From Calditrichaceae bacterium (lineage in GTDB: Bacteria > Calditrichota > Calditrichia > Calditrichales > Calditrichaceae): 14,199 nt of DNA. The stretch covers positions 1-14,199 of the forward strand of contig JAUXGF010000010.1 of assembly GCA_030622395.1 (NCBI GenBank), given 5' to 3'. Numbering within the stretch: position 1 is the first letter of the stretch; the number at the start of each line of letters is the position of its first letter. Shown here piece after piece: positions 7,451-14,199 of this stretch. The position numbers and the translations under genes are program-made. The notes beneath the pieces are model-generated. The model searched no databases. It worked only from the letters and a program-made list of their open reading frames with translations, and was not told where the DNA came from.

Positions 7451-10192
7451 ATGAAAAAGAATTATTTTTGCTACGGGCTGTTTTTATTGTTAATCTTTTT
7501 AATTACCGCAGGCTTTGCCCAAGGCAATAAGCAGTATTTATCCAATCTTTCCGCAACAAAAGATTCTCCGCTTTACACAACTTATGCCGCTGCAATGGAA
7601 CGCTCCGAATTTACTTTGGACGAGGGATTCCATTTTATGTTTTATGATCCCGAACAGGGTATTGATTTTACAACCGATACAGGGGGCGATTGGTGCCTGG
7701 CTTTTAAACGCGGCGCAAACTATGTTTACGAACTTAAAAATATGTTTAAGCAGCCGCTAATCACCGCTTCCTATCCGGATATGGTTAAATATGAATACTA
7801 TCCTTTTGAGGATGTAAAAGCCAATGTAACTTTTTTGGTTTATAGTTCGCGCATAGCTATTCAGGATATTACGCTTACTAATACCGGATCTGCCGCAACG
7901 GAGTTTAAAATTTATCCTTTTCTAAAAAACAATTACCGCGTATTTAATGACGTCGAATTTAGCAAAGATAAAAGCGCCGTTACTTTCACCCACGAAGAGC
8001 TGCCGGACGGCTGGACCCTGGGTCATAATATGCCTTACGTCGACAAAGTGCATGATGTTTTTTTGTTTTCCGAAGCGCCCGACCGCATGACCAGTTTCCG
8101 CGGCTACAAATGGGGCAATGTCGGCGTTCCGCGCCAGATTGATTTGCATAAAGAAAAAGTGTACATCATCTGGGGTAAAATGAGTCATGAAAACGGTAAA
8201 CGCTGCCGTCATCAAAACCCAAAACCAAGAATGATAGTTATGCTGAATAATGACCGCGGCAAACTGCTCACCGAAAGCGCCCCGCGTTGGGGCGGCGCCG
8301 ATCCGAATATTACCTCCTACGGATATTACGGAATCGAGCTGGGTAATTTTGAAGGATTGAAAAAGGGGGATGATTATACTATCAGACTGATATGCCCTGA
8401 AACCGGACAAACGGCTGTAATTAATGATAAGGTTGCTGACCTTAAAAATGAAAATTTGCTAAGAAAAGATATCGCCTTTACTGAAAGCGATTTGCCTCCT
8501 GCGCCGGACAATTTAAGAAAAGACGTCTGGGGCAGCGGAACTGAAATTCGTCTCTATTGGGATAAAGCGGAAGGTATTCGTTATAATATTTACCGCCGGG
8601 ATTATCGTAAAAACGCTGTTTACGAACTGATTGCCGAAAATATCGAGCGCAGTTTTTATACTGATAAAAACATTTCCGGCGATAAAATTTACGGCTACAT
8701 AATCACGGCTGTAGACGGGCAGAATCGCATGAGTATGCCTACCGAAGAATTAAGCAACATTTTCGGCAGTGATTTTATAACTGATATGAAATATCCCGAT
8801 CAACGCAAAACTTATGTGAAGGATCTTGCACGGGTTATCGCCGCCCAAAAATTAATCAAATTGGATAAAGGTCAGAGCAAACATATCCGCATTATGCGCG
8901 GCTTTGCTAAAGATGAAAACGATCTGCAAAAAATAAGCGAACAAGCTAAATCATTAATGAATGAAAATTTAGATGGATATCTTACGGCAAATGAAAAATT
9001 ATTTTCAAAAATTCCGCCGCTGCAGATGGATGATCCCGATCTGCAAATGCTCTATTACAGCGCCTTTAATTTAATGCGTCAGGTTATGCTTCCTCCTGAA
9101 GGAAAAAGCAGTTATAACTATTATGTATTTTCCCGCGGGCCGACCTGGGGCTGGGGACACGGCGGACAGGTTTTCCATGAAAGCCTTACTATGTTCGCTT
9201 ATGCCTTAATGGATCCGGTCAGCGCAATGAATTCACAGCGGGTTTACAGCGAGCGCCAGTATGAGAACGGTTATATCAATTACCGCACAGGTTCTTTTCT
9301 TGATGAAATTATCGAACACGATGGCGATCTGACTTCGTCCGCGCCTTGGTATGCCTGGCAAAATTGGGAAGTCTATAAAATCACAAAAGACAAAGATTTC
9401 CTCAAAGAGATGTACGAATCCAGTAAAAGATTTTACAATTTCTATGTATCCAACCGCGATCAGGATAACGACGGTTTATGCGAATGGGGCGGGCACGGCG
9501 TTTTGGAATGCGTACGCGACGGGCTGGTAGCGGTTTGGAATGAGGTTGGCTGGCCGGCTAATTTTGAAGCGGTCGATTTGAATTGCATGCTGGTAAAAGA
9601 AACAAACGCCTTAGCCGATATGGCTGAAGAATTGGGATATAAAGATAAATCCGAAACCTGGAGGCAGAAAGCGGAAACCAGGGCGGAATTAGTCAATAAA
9701 ACATTTTGGGATGAGGAAACCGGCTTTTACTACCAGGTTGATAAGAAGGATCATGACTTTACTTTTAAAAATGAAAATGATTTAAAACGCCAGGAGATCA
9801 TCGGATTTCTGCCTATGTGGGCAGGGATTGCATCTAAAGAGCGGGCGGCAATATTGATGAAAACACTTACCGATACATCAAAATTCTGGCGTAAGTACGG
9901 CGTGCCTTCATTAGCCGCGGATGATTCATACTATAATCCAAAAGGATACTGGAACGGGCCGGTTTGGGTAGAATGGGATTATTTTATTATGGACGCTTTA
10001 ATCCAATACGGTTATAAAGATGAAGCGAAGGAATTAGTAAAAAGGGTAGCCGCGAATATGGTCGCTCAACTGAAAAAAGACCACAACCTGTGGGAATTTT
10101 ACAGCCCTGATGAGCAGTGGGCGGGTTACCACAAAACCTATATCTGGGCCGGGATTATAAATAGAATGCTGATAGATGTGGCGGGGTTTTAA
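7451..10192 (+). CDS. Exported (alpha/alpha)6-barrel glycoside hydrolase with inserted domain cassette
   Basis: 913 residues. ATG at 7451 is preceded by AAGGAA at 7439-7444. The signal peptide ends near residue 23 (TAGFAQ). The N-terminal beta-sandwich is at 25-235 and resumes at about 450-500 (KLDKGQSKHIRIMRGFA). Between them lies an inserted cysteine-pair domain plus Fn3 (236-440). The catalytic barrel at 525-913 resembles the GH63, GH37 and mannosylglycerate-hydrolase-like group: GPTWGWGHGGQVFHES 563-578, VDLNCMLVKETNALADMAEE 708-727, YWNGPVWVEWDY 833-844 and WEFYSPDEQW 881-890. Glu882 is the candidate general base by family comparison. At the usual ESGxD acid position this protein reads EVGWP (698-702). 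No sorting domain is present, so a periplasmic location is likely. The substrate is unknown; trehalase-like or oligosaccharide-trimming activity is a guess. The gene at 10339 is a probable partner and the one at 13445 is a paralogue. Confidence 0.9.
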   Translation: MKKNYFCYGLFLLLIFLITAGFAQGNKQYLSNLSATKDSPLYTTYAAAMERSEFTLDEGFHFMFYDPEQGIDFTTDTGGDWCLAFKRGANYVYELKNMFKQPLITASYPDMVKYEYYPFEDVKANVTFLVYSSRIAIQDITLTNTGSAATEFKIYPFLKNNYRVFNDVEFSKDKSAVTFTHEELPDGWTLGHNMPYVDKVHDVFLFSEAPDRMTSFRGYKWGNVGVPRQIDLHKEKVYIIWGKMSHENGKRCRHQNPKPRMIVMLNNDRGKLLTESAPRWGGADPNITSYGYYGIELGNFEGLKKGDDYTIRLICPETGQTAVINDKVADLKNENLLRKDIAFTESDLPPAPDNLRKDVWGSGTEIRLYWDKAEGIRYNIYRRDYRKNAVYELIAENIERSFYTDKNISGDKIYGYIITAVDGQNRMSMPTEELSNIFGSDFITDMKYPDQRKTYVKDLARVIAAQKLIKLDKGQSKHIRIMRGFAKDENDLQKISEQAKSLMNENLDGYLTANEKLFSKIPPLQMDDPDLQMLYYSAFNLMRQVMLPPEGKSSYNYYVFSRGPTWGWGHGGQVFHESLTMFAYALMDPVSAMNSQRVYSERQYENGYINYRTGSFLDEIIEHDGDLTSSAPWYAWQNWEVYKITKDKDFLKEMYESSKRFYNFYVSNRDQDNDGLCEWGGHGVLECVRDGLVAVWNEVGWPANFEAVDLNCMLVKETNALADMAEELGYKDKSETWRQKAETRAELVNKTFWDEETGFYYQVDKKDHDFTFKNENDLKRQEIIGFLPMWAGIASKERAAILMKTLTDTSKFWRKYGVPSLAADDSYYNPKGYWNGPVWVEWDYFIMDALIQYGYKDEAKELVKRVAANMVAQLKKDHNLWEFYSPDEQWAGYHKTYIWAGIINRMLIDVAGF
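8156..8770 (+). other. shared cassette, copy 2, nested inside a hydrolase
   Basis: Residues 236-440 of the 913-residue hydrolase. The cysteine-pair domain (C252, APRW 277-280, DPNI 284-287, GIELGNF 294-300, C315) is followed by an Fn3 domain (349-437). It is homologous to residues 37-246 of the 929-residue protein, with a nearly constant numbering offset of about 199. The beta-sandwich that starts the hydrolase seems to resume after it. In the paralogue at 13445 the landmarks EAPD and YVKxL are 26 residues apart, against 244 here. That difference of 218 is close to the cassette length. Confidence 0.7.
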
Positions 10193-10220
10193 GATGAAAG
10201 GTGAACTTGGGGGGAAATAG

Positions 10221-10306
10221 AAAAGCTTTCAGCACTCAGCACTCAGCTATTAATAGGAATCTTAAACTGAATGCTGATAGCTGATAGCTGATCGCTGAAT
10301 ACTTTT
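10221..10306. repeat. heptamer-based inverted repeat between the two hydrolase genes
   Basis: The left arm begins AAAAGCTTTCAGC (10221-10233) and continues with repeats of CACTCAG. The right arm contains GCTGATAGCTGATAGCTGA (10273-10291) and ends GCTGAATACTTTT (10294-10306). The outer 13 bases pair at 11 of 13 positions. Both arms have a 7-base period of the form xxGCTGA or its complement. The transcript could fold into a long hairpin with a choice of registers. It fills most of the 146-base gap between genes that otherwise look co-transcribed. AAAAG/CTTTT ends and repeat structure suggest a dispersed element rather than a regulator. Confidence 0.75.
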
Positions 10307-10338
10307 ACATGGCTTAAAAAAACAAATACGAGGAAGCT

Positions 10339-12909
10339 ATGAAAGCCACAATTAAAATTTTTATTTTAATTTCCTGCCTGTTCTGGCTGCAAACAGGATA
10401 CGCTCAGAATGGTTTGATTCCCGGGTTTAAGCTGGAACAAAATGATCTGGAACTGAGGCGCATCGCCAAACCGGGCGCGCCCTTTGACAGGGTTGGACAT
10501 AAATTTGCCCTATTAGGCGAAGAAAGCGGATCGTTTGAAGCCTGGGCTTATCCGTTAAAGTTGTTTCGCAATTTTGAATTTTCCTTTTTTACAGGATCGT
10601 CCACCCGTTCGGTTTTTGGTAAAGATATTGTATGTGATTTTTCGGTTACTCCCGAAGCCGCGGTTATAACTTATACCTATCAATCGTTTACAGTGCGCGC
10701 TGTTTTTATTACCCCGGTTGAAGAAGCCGGAGCTGTTATTTTACTTGATGTGGATTCTACAGAGCCGTTAACTATTGTCTGCGGTTTTATTCCCGTATTG
10801 CAGCCTATGTGGCCGGCCGGTATCGGCGGACAATACGCTTACTGGAATAAAGAACTTAGCGCCTATATTATTTCTGAACCTACCCGTAAAAATCACGGCT
10901 TGATTGGTTCTCCGGCAGCCTCCGTTATTTCTTATACTCCGGCGCACATGCTTTCCGATACGCCAAGTGAATTTAAAATTATTGTCGAAGATCCGTTATC
11001 GGTAAGGGGTAAACTTATTCCTATCATTTTAGCGGGCGGTAAAGGCAAACGTGAAGATGTAATTGCAATTTACCGCAAGCTAAGTGAAAACCCGGAATAT
11101 TATTATCGAAAAAATTTAGAACATTATAAAAACCTGCGTAAAAAAACTTTACGAATCAAAACACCCGATTCACAAATAAACCTGGCTTTTGAATGGGCTA
11201 AAGCCGCCTACGATAATTTAGTGGTTGATAATCCGGATTTGGGCAAAGGGCTTGTCGCCGGTTTAGGAATGTCGGGCACAAGCGGTCGTCCCGGCTTTGG
11301 CTGGTATTTTGGAGGGGACGCTTATATCAATTCTTTTAGTATGAACAGTTACGGCGCATATCATACTGTGCGGGACGTCCTGGCTTTTACACAAAAATGG
11401 CAGCGCAAAGACGGCAAAATGGCTCATGAATTATCGCAGGCTGAAGGTTACGTCGACTGGTGGAATGATTATCATTACGGTTACATTCACGGAGATACCA
11501 CGCCCTTTTATATCACGGCAATGTACGACTATCTCAAAATGAGCGGCGATGCGGATTTTATTAAAGACAGTTGGGAATCTTTAAAAAACGCCTACGAATG
11601 GTGTTTAAAAACCGACGCCAACAGCGATGGATTAATGGATAATAAAAAAGCCGGTTTAGGCGCTTTGGAATACGGAGCCTTAACTGGTATCGAAACGGAT
11701 ATTTATCTTGCGGCGGTATGGACGCGGGCAGCTTATGCCATGCAGTATCTGGCGGAAGCATGCGGTAAAAAATTATATGCAAAAAGGGCGGCGCAGGATT
11801 TTCAAAAAGCAAAATCAGCCTTTAATGAAGAATTTTGGGATGAAGAGAGTCAATTTTATTCTTATGCATTCAATACAAAAGGCGGGCAAGTAAAAGAGAT
11901 TTCGCCTTGGAACGCCGTGGGTCTGATGTGGAATTTGGGAGAGCCGCAGCGCAGTCTTTTATCATTGGAAAAAATTAACTCATCCGAGCTTACCACTGAT
12001 TGGGGAATCCGCAGTATTTCAATAAATAGCAAGTATTATCAACCTCTTAATTATAATTACGGAGCAGTGTGGCCTTTTTTAACCAGTTGGGTAACGACCG
12101 CCCAATTTAAGCATCATTTACCATTGCAAGGCTACAGTTCGCTTATGGCAACAGTCCGGCATACCTTTGATCATGCCTTAGGTTCTATCACGGAAGTATT
12201 TTCAGGATCTCAAAATATCTGGCCGCAGGAGGCTGTGGCGCACCAGGGATTTTCAACCGCCGGCGCTGTACTACCTTTAGTGCGGGGATTATTGGGCTTA
12301 GAAGGCGACGCCATTAAAAAGGAAATACAGTTTGCGCCTCATTTCCCGGCGAATTGGGATTCTGTAACAATAGATAATTACAAGATAGGAAAGGCGGCGG
12401 TTTCCTTTGTTTATACCAAAAGTAAAGAAAAGATTGTTATAGATATTAACGCTGTGCAGGCGGATAATTTTACTCTGTTTATGGCGCCTGCCTTGGGGAT
12501 TGGCAGTAAAATAAAAAAGGTTTGGGTTGATAAGAAAAACGTTCAGTTTAAACAGAAAGTCTCAGGGTATGTAATCCAGCCTGTTGTTGATGTGCCTTTG
12601 TCAAATGGAAAAACTGTAGTCGCTATTGAATATGAACCAACGGTTGAATTGCTGCCGCCCGAAATTGATACCCGCACAGGCGATGCAAATAAGGGATTGA
12701 AAATTATATCAATTAAGAAAAGGGATAAAGAATTAACCGTAATAGTCGAGGGATTGAGCGGGGAAATATATTATTTAGGTTTGGTCAATCCACATAAAAT
12801 AGCTGATATAGCCGGGGCGGATCTGATTAAGGACAAAATCAAAATAGAAATACCGGAAGGTAACCCCGCAGAATTTATTACCCAAAAAATCACAATTACA
12901 ATTGAATGA
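10339..12909 (+). CDS. Exported glycogen-debranching-like (six-hairpin) glycosidase
   Basis: 856 residues. ATG at 10339 follows GAGGAAG (10330-10336). The signal peptide ends near residue 22 (LQTGYAQ). An N-terminal beta-sandwich spans about 25-235. The (alpha/alpha)6 barrel at 275-655 has the pattern of amylo-alpha-1,6-glucosidase-like proteins: GFGWYFGGDAYINSF 319-333, GDTTPFYITAMYDYLKMSGD 385-404, YNYGAVWPFL 572-581, GSITEVFSGS 615-624 and AHQGFSTAGAVLPLV 634-648. Glu619 in the last-but-one motif is the probable catalytic base; the acid may be Glu444 (GALEYG 441-446) but this is uncertain. A beta domain (660-765) follows, then an extra beta-rich tail (770-856) without cysteine or sorting signal. 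The protein is probably periplasmic and attacks alpha-linked glucans or oligosaccharides, by family only. It lies 146 bases after the other hydrolase, which suggests shared transcription. Confidence 0.88.
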   Translation: MKATIKIFILISCLFWLQTGYAQNGLIPGFKLEQNDLELRRIAKPGAPFDRVGHKFALLGEESGSFEAWAYPLKLFRNFEFSFFTGSSTRSVFGKDIVCDFSVTPEAAVITYTYQSFTVRAVFITPVEEAGAVILLDVDSTEPLTIVCGFIPVLQPMWPAGIGGQYAYWNKELSAYIISEPTRKNHGLIGSPAASVISYTPAHMLSDTPSEFKIIVEDPLSVRGKLIPIILAGGKGKREDVIAIYRKLSENPEYYYRKNLEHYKNLRKKTLRIKTPDSQINLAFEWAKAAYDNLVVDNPDLGKGLVAGLGMSGTSGRPGFGWYFGGDAYINSFSMNSYGAYHTVRDVLAFTQKWQRKDGKMAHELSQAEGYVDWWNDYHYGYIHGDTTPFYITAMYDYLKMSGDADFIKDSWESLKNAYEWCLKTDANSDGLMDNKKAGLGALEYGALTGIETDIYLAAVWTRAAYAMQYLAEACGKKLYAKRAAQDFQKAKSAFNEEFWDEESQFYSYAFNTKGGQVKEISPWNAVGLMWNLGEPQRSLLSLEKINSSELTTDWGIRSISINSKYYQPLNYNYGAVWPFLTSWVTTAQFKHHLPLQGYSSLMATVRHTFDHALGSITEVFSGSQNIWPQEAVAHQGFSTAGAVLPLVRGLLGLEGDAIKKEIQFAPHFPANWDSVTIDNYKIGKAAVSFVYTKSKEKIVIDINAVQADNFTLFMAPALGIGSKIKKVWVDKKNVQFKQKVSGYVIQPVVDVPLSNGKTVVAIEYEPTVELLPPEIDTRTGDANKGLKIISIKKRDKELTVIVEGLSGEIYYLGLVNPHKIADIAGADLIKDKIKIEIPEGNPAEFITQKITITIE

Positions 12910-12911
12910 TT

Positions 12912-12987
12912 AATTAGTGTCTGAATGAAAACCAGCCAAAACTGTCATTTCGAGCGAAGGGAGAAATCTTAAAACGCCCAATTTCTC
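12912..12987. repeat. inverted-repeat element, copy 3 (truncated)
   Basis: AATTAGTGTCTGAATGAAAA at 12912-12931 matches the complement of the right end of copy 1 except for one base. It continues as ACTGTCATTTCGAGCGAAGG and GAGAAATCT. GAGAAAT (12961-12967) pairs with ATTTCTC (12981-12987), the inner hairpin of the family. The other terminal repeat and the GC hairpin are missing. The element starts two bases after the stop codon of the preceding gene, so it could now shape that gene's mRNA end. Confidence 0.75.
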
Positions 12988-13054
12988 AAGACGTAAAATT
13001 AAAAGCAGAATGAATTTCCACGAGAATTATCTGAATTGCAATCTCGAATCGTCC

Positions 13055-13378
13055 CATAGGCGTAAACTTAAGTAGCAAACAGATATGTATAAATTGTTTA
13101 GCACATAAGTTATTTAAAAATTTAGCTGGAATATAGTCCCGTAAGGGACGATTGAAAATAGCCCACCAATTTATTGGTGGGTAAAAGATCTAATAGTTCA
13201 ATCAGTCCCGTAGGGACGGTTGAAACCTGTAGAACTGATCAGCTGTCTATCAATCGTCCCTACGGGACTCATATTTAAAATTTATATCATTCCCAGAGAT
13301 AAATCTCTGGGCTATTATCGAATGTCCCTACGGGACGAATTTATTAACATAGTAATATTTGTTAAGTTGACGCTTATG
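13055..13378. repeat. 324-bp composite palindromic element (REP-like)
   Basis: The ends CATAGGCGTAAACTTAA (13055-13071) and TTAAGTTGACGCTTATG (13362-13378) are complementary at 15 of 17 positions. Inside lie four copies of a GTCCC...GGGAC palindrome: 13136-13149, 13205-13217, 13256-13268 and 13324-13336. Two perfect 9-base-stem hairpins with 2-base loops are also present: CCCACCAATTTATTGGTGGG (13162-13181) and CCCAGAGATAAATCTCTGGG (13292-13311). The second and third GTCCC copies are inverted relative to each other. There is no coding capacity. The layout resembles REP-like repeats moved by a transposase encoded elsewhere, an inference since no such gene is in view. Confidence 0.8.
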
Positions 13379-13423
13379 TGAATCTGGATGGATAATTAAT
13401 CTATAAAAATCAGGGTATTAACC

Positions 13424-13439
13424 CCAATTAATATTGGAG
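13424..13439 (+). promoter_or_regulatory. ribosome binding site partly inside a small hairpin
   Basis: GGAG at 13436-13439 is the ribosome binding site for ATG at 13445, with five bases between. Its GG is the end of the arm ATTGG (13433-13437), which can pair with CCAAT (13424-13428). An overlapping alternative stem, GGGT (13413-13416) with ACCC (13421-13424), would compete. The stems are short, so real regulation is doubtful. Confidence 0.3.
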
Positions 13440-13444
13440 ACATT

Positions 13445-14098
13445 ATGATTAAATCAAAACAAATTATAGCCGCTATAATATTTTCATTGTCTGCCTTTAG
13501 CCTGTCCGCGCAGGTAAAGATAAATGATGATTATCTTATCATTAACGCCAAAGGGGATGATCCATTATTCACAACTTACGCAGCGTCTATGGAGCGCTCG
13601 CGCTTTTTTGCCGATAAAGCCTATTTTATGGATTATTTTTCAGCGCAAAAACCGCTCACTTATTCCAGTCAATACTCGGGCGAATTGGCTGTTGTCTGGA
13701 AAATTAATAATATGGTAATCAGCAAAAAGGAAAATTTTGCAAAGCAGCCTGTAGTCATCGCTTCCTTTCCTGATATGGCGATTTTGGAATACGAATTGTT
13801 TGAAGGTTTGCACGTACAGGAAACGTTTTTTGTCTACAGCTCCGGCGCGGCAATCATTGATTTACACATCCAAAACCGCAGCAATGAAGAATATGACATT
13901 TTCATGTATCCCTTGCTGCACCTGCCGGAAGATTCTCTGGAAATTGTCCGCTATGATAATCAAAACAATGGATATTTATTTACGCACTATGAATCAACCA
14001 TCCGCCTGCACAGCAATCTTTATAAGAGCCGTGGCTATCCCACGCATTTTCGCAATTTACTTGCCTGTAATGAAGCGCCGGATAGTTACGGCGGTTAA
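13445..14098 (+). CDS. N-terminal part of a hydrolase paralogue, interrupted by an in-frame stop
   Basis: 217 residues up to TAA at 14096-14098. The signal peptide ends near residue 22 (SAFSLSAQ). The rest is collinear with the N-terminal beta-sandwich of the 913-residue hydrolase: DPLFTTYAASMERS at 39-52 against DSPLYTTYAAAMERS there, KQPVVIASFPDM 100-111 against KQPLITASYPDM, FFVYSSGAAI 128-137 against FLVYSSRIAI, and EAPD 210-213 against 208-211. No catalytic barrel is reached before the stop. The same frame stays open after the stop to the window edge and remains paralogue-like. The gene therefore looks like a full-length hydrolase broken by a nonsense change or a sequence error. As it stands the product would be a lone exported beta-sandwich. 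Start chosen from GGAG at 13436-13439 and the signal peptide. Confidence 0.8.
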   Translation: MIKSKQIIAAIIFSLSAFSLSAQVKINDDYLIINAKGDDPLFTTYAASMERSRFFADKAYFMDYFSAQKPLTYSSQYSGELAVVWKINNMVISKKENFAKQPVVIASFPDMAILEYELFEGLHVQETFFVYSSGAAIIDLHIQNRSNEEYDIFMYPLLHLPEDSLEIVRYDNQNNGYLFTHYESTIRLHSNLYKSRGYPTHFRNLLACNEAPDSYGG

Positions 14099-14199
14099 CA
14101 GGGATGCAGCATTCAGGATTTTTATTTTGCCGCCAAACGGTTCAGCAAAGTGCATGCTTACGTAAAAGAATTGAATAAAAAAAAGGACGGCGCGGTTGA
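14099..14199 (+). pseudogene. continuation of the interrupted hydrolase paralogue, cut by window edge
   Basis: Directly after TAA the same frame reads without a stop for 33 codons: QGCSIQDFYFAAKRF, then SKVHAYVKELNKKKDGAV. YVKEL matches YVKDL at 455-459 of the 913-residue hydrolase, the point where its beta-sandwich resumes after the inserted cassette. The frame is still open at the edge, so the catalytic barrel probably lies beyond. There is no new ribosome binding site or start, so independent translation of this part is unlikely. Confidence 0.6.

Noticed and set aside
7922..8410. 162-codon minus-strand open frame
   Set aside because: It lies wholly inside the well-supported hydrolase gene, on the opposite strand. 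The + strand reading has domain homology to two other proteins in the window, so this is a shadow.
7451..12909. A complete polysaccharide utilisation locus (SusC/SusD type)
   Set aside because: No TonB-dependent receptor, SusD-like lipoprotein, transporter or regulator is present in the window. Only enzymes and secreted proteins are seen.
13136..13336. CRISPR-like array from the repeated GTCCC...GGGAC units
   Set aside because: The units are short palindromes in both orientations with unequal spacing and other hairpins between them. There are no regular direct repeats with unique spacers and no cas genes.
13642..14165. Alternative-frame proteins of 64 and 121 residues overlapping the last gene
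   Set aside because: They are in other frames of a region whose main frame is clearly homologous to the hydrolase N-terminus, so they are shadows.

Overview
The window looks like a chromosomal stretch from a member of the FCB superphylum (Ignavibacteriota, Calditrichota, Marinimicrobia, Cloacimonadota or a relative). Three signs point there. Two of the large secreted proteins end in the FxLxQNYPNPFNPxT...SGxYFYxL...K(M)xLLx sorting domain of the type IX secretion system. Base composition is AT-rich, and gaps are AT-rich and full of palindromes. All five long genes are on the + strand and encode exported proteins. No transporter, regulator, tRNA, rRNA, CRISPR array or transposase gene is visible. 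The phylum is an inference.

Layout. At 156-2945 is a 929-residue secreted multidomain protein: a cysteine-pair domain, two fibronectin type III (Fn3) domains, a metallopeptidase-like domain with HEVQH, calcium-binding Asp repeats, a CBM9-like domain and a sorting domain. The gap 2946-3983 is a graveyard. It holds a possible minus-strand coding relic, a 163-bp inverted-repeat element, a cut-off LVIVD-type gene and a palindromic fragment. At 3984-7049 is a 1021-residue secreted protein with a jelly-roll N-terminus and a sorting domain. After 400 bp of repeats come two exported (alpha/alpha)6-barrel glycoside hydrolase-like proteins, at 7451-10192 and 10339-12909. They are followed by 535 bp of repeats. 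The last gene, at 13445, is an N-terminal paralogue of the 7451 gene. It is interrupted by an in-frame stop and runs off the right edge.

How the genes fit together. The 7451 and 10339 products, and probably the 13445 product, have signal peptides but no sorting domain, so they are likely periplasmic oligosaccharide hydrolases. The two sorted proteins would be on the surface, and one carries a CBM9-like domain. A carbohydrate-processing neighbourhood is a reasonable inference, but the substrate cannot be read from the sequence.

The most notable observation is a ~205-residue cassette: a small unrecognised domain with two conserved cysteines followed by Fn3. It opens the mature 929-residue protein and also sits inside the N-terminal beta-sandwich of the 7451 hydrolase. 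The interrupted paralogue at 13445 appears to lack it at the matching point. Four different inverted-repeat families occupy the gaps; one of them is present in three copies.
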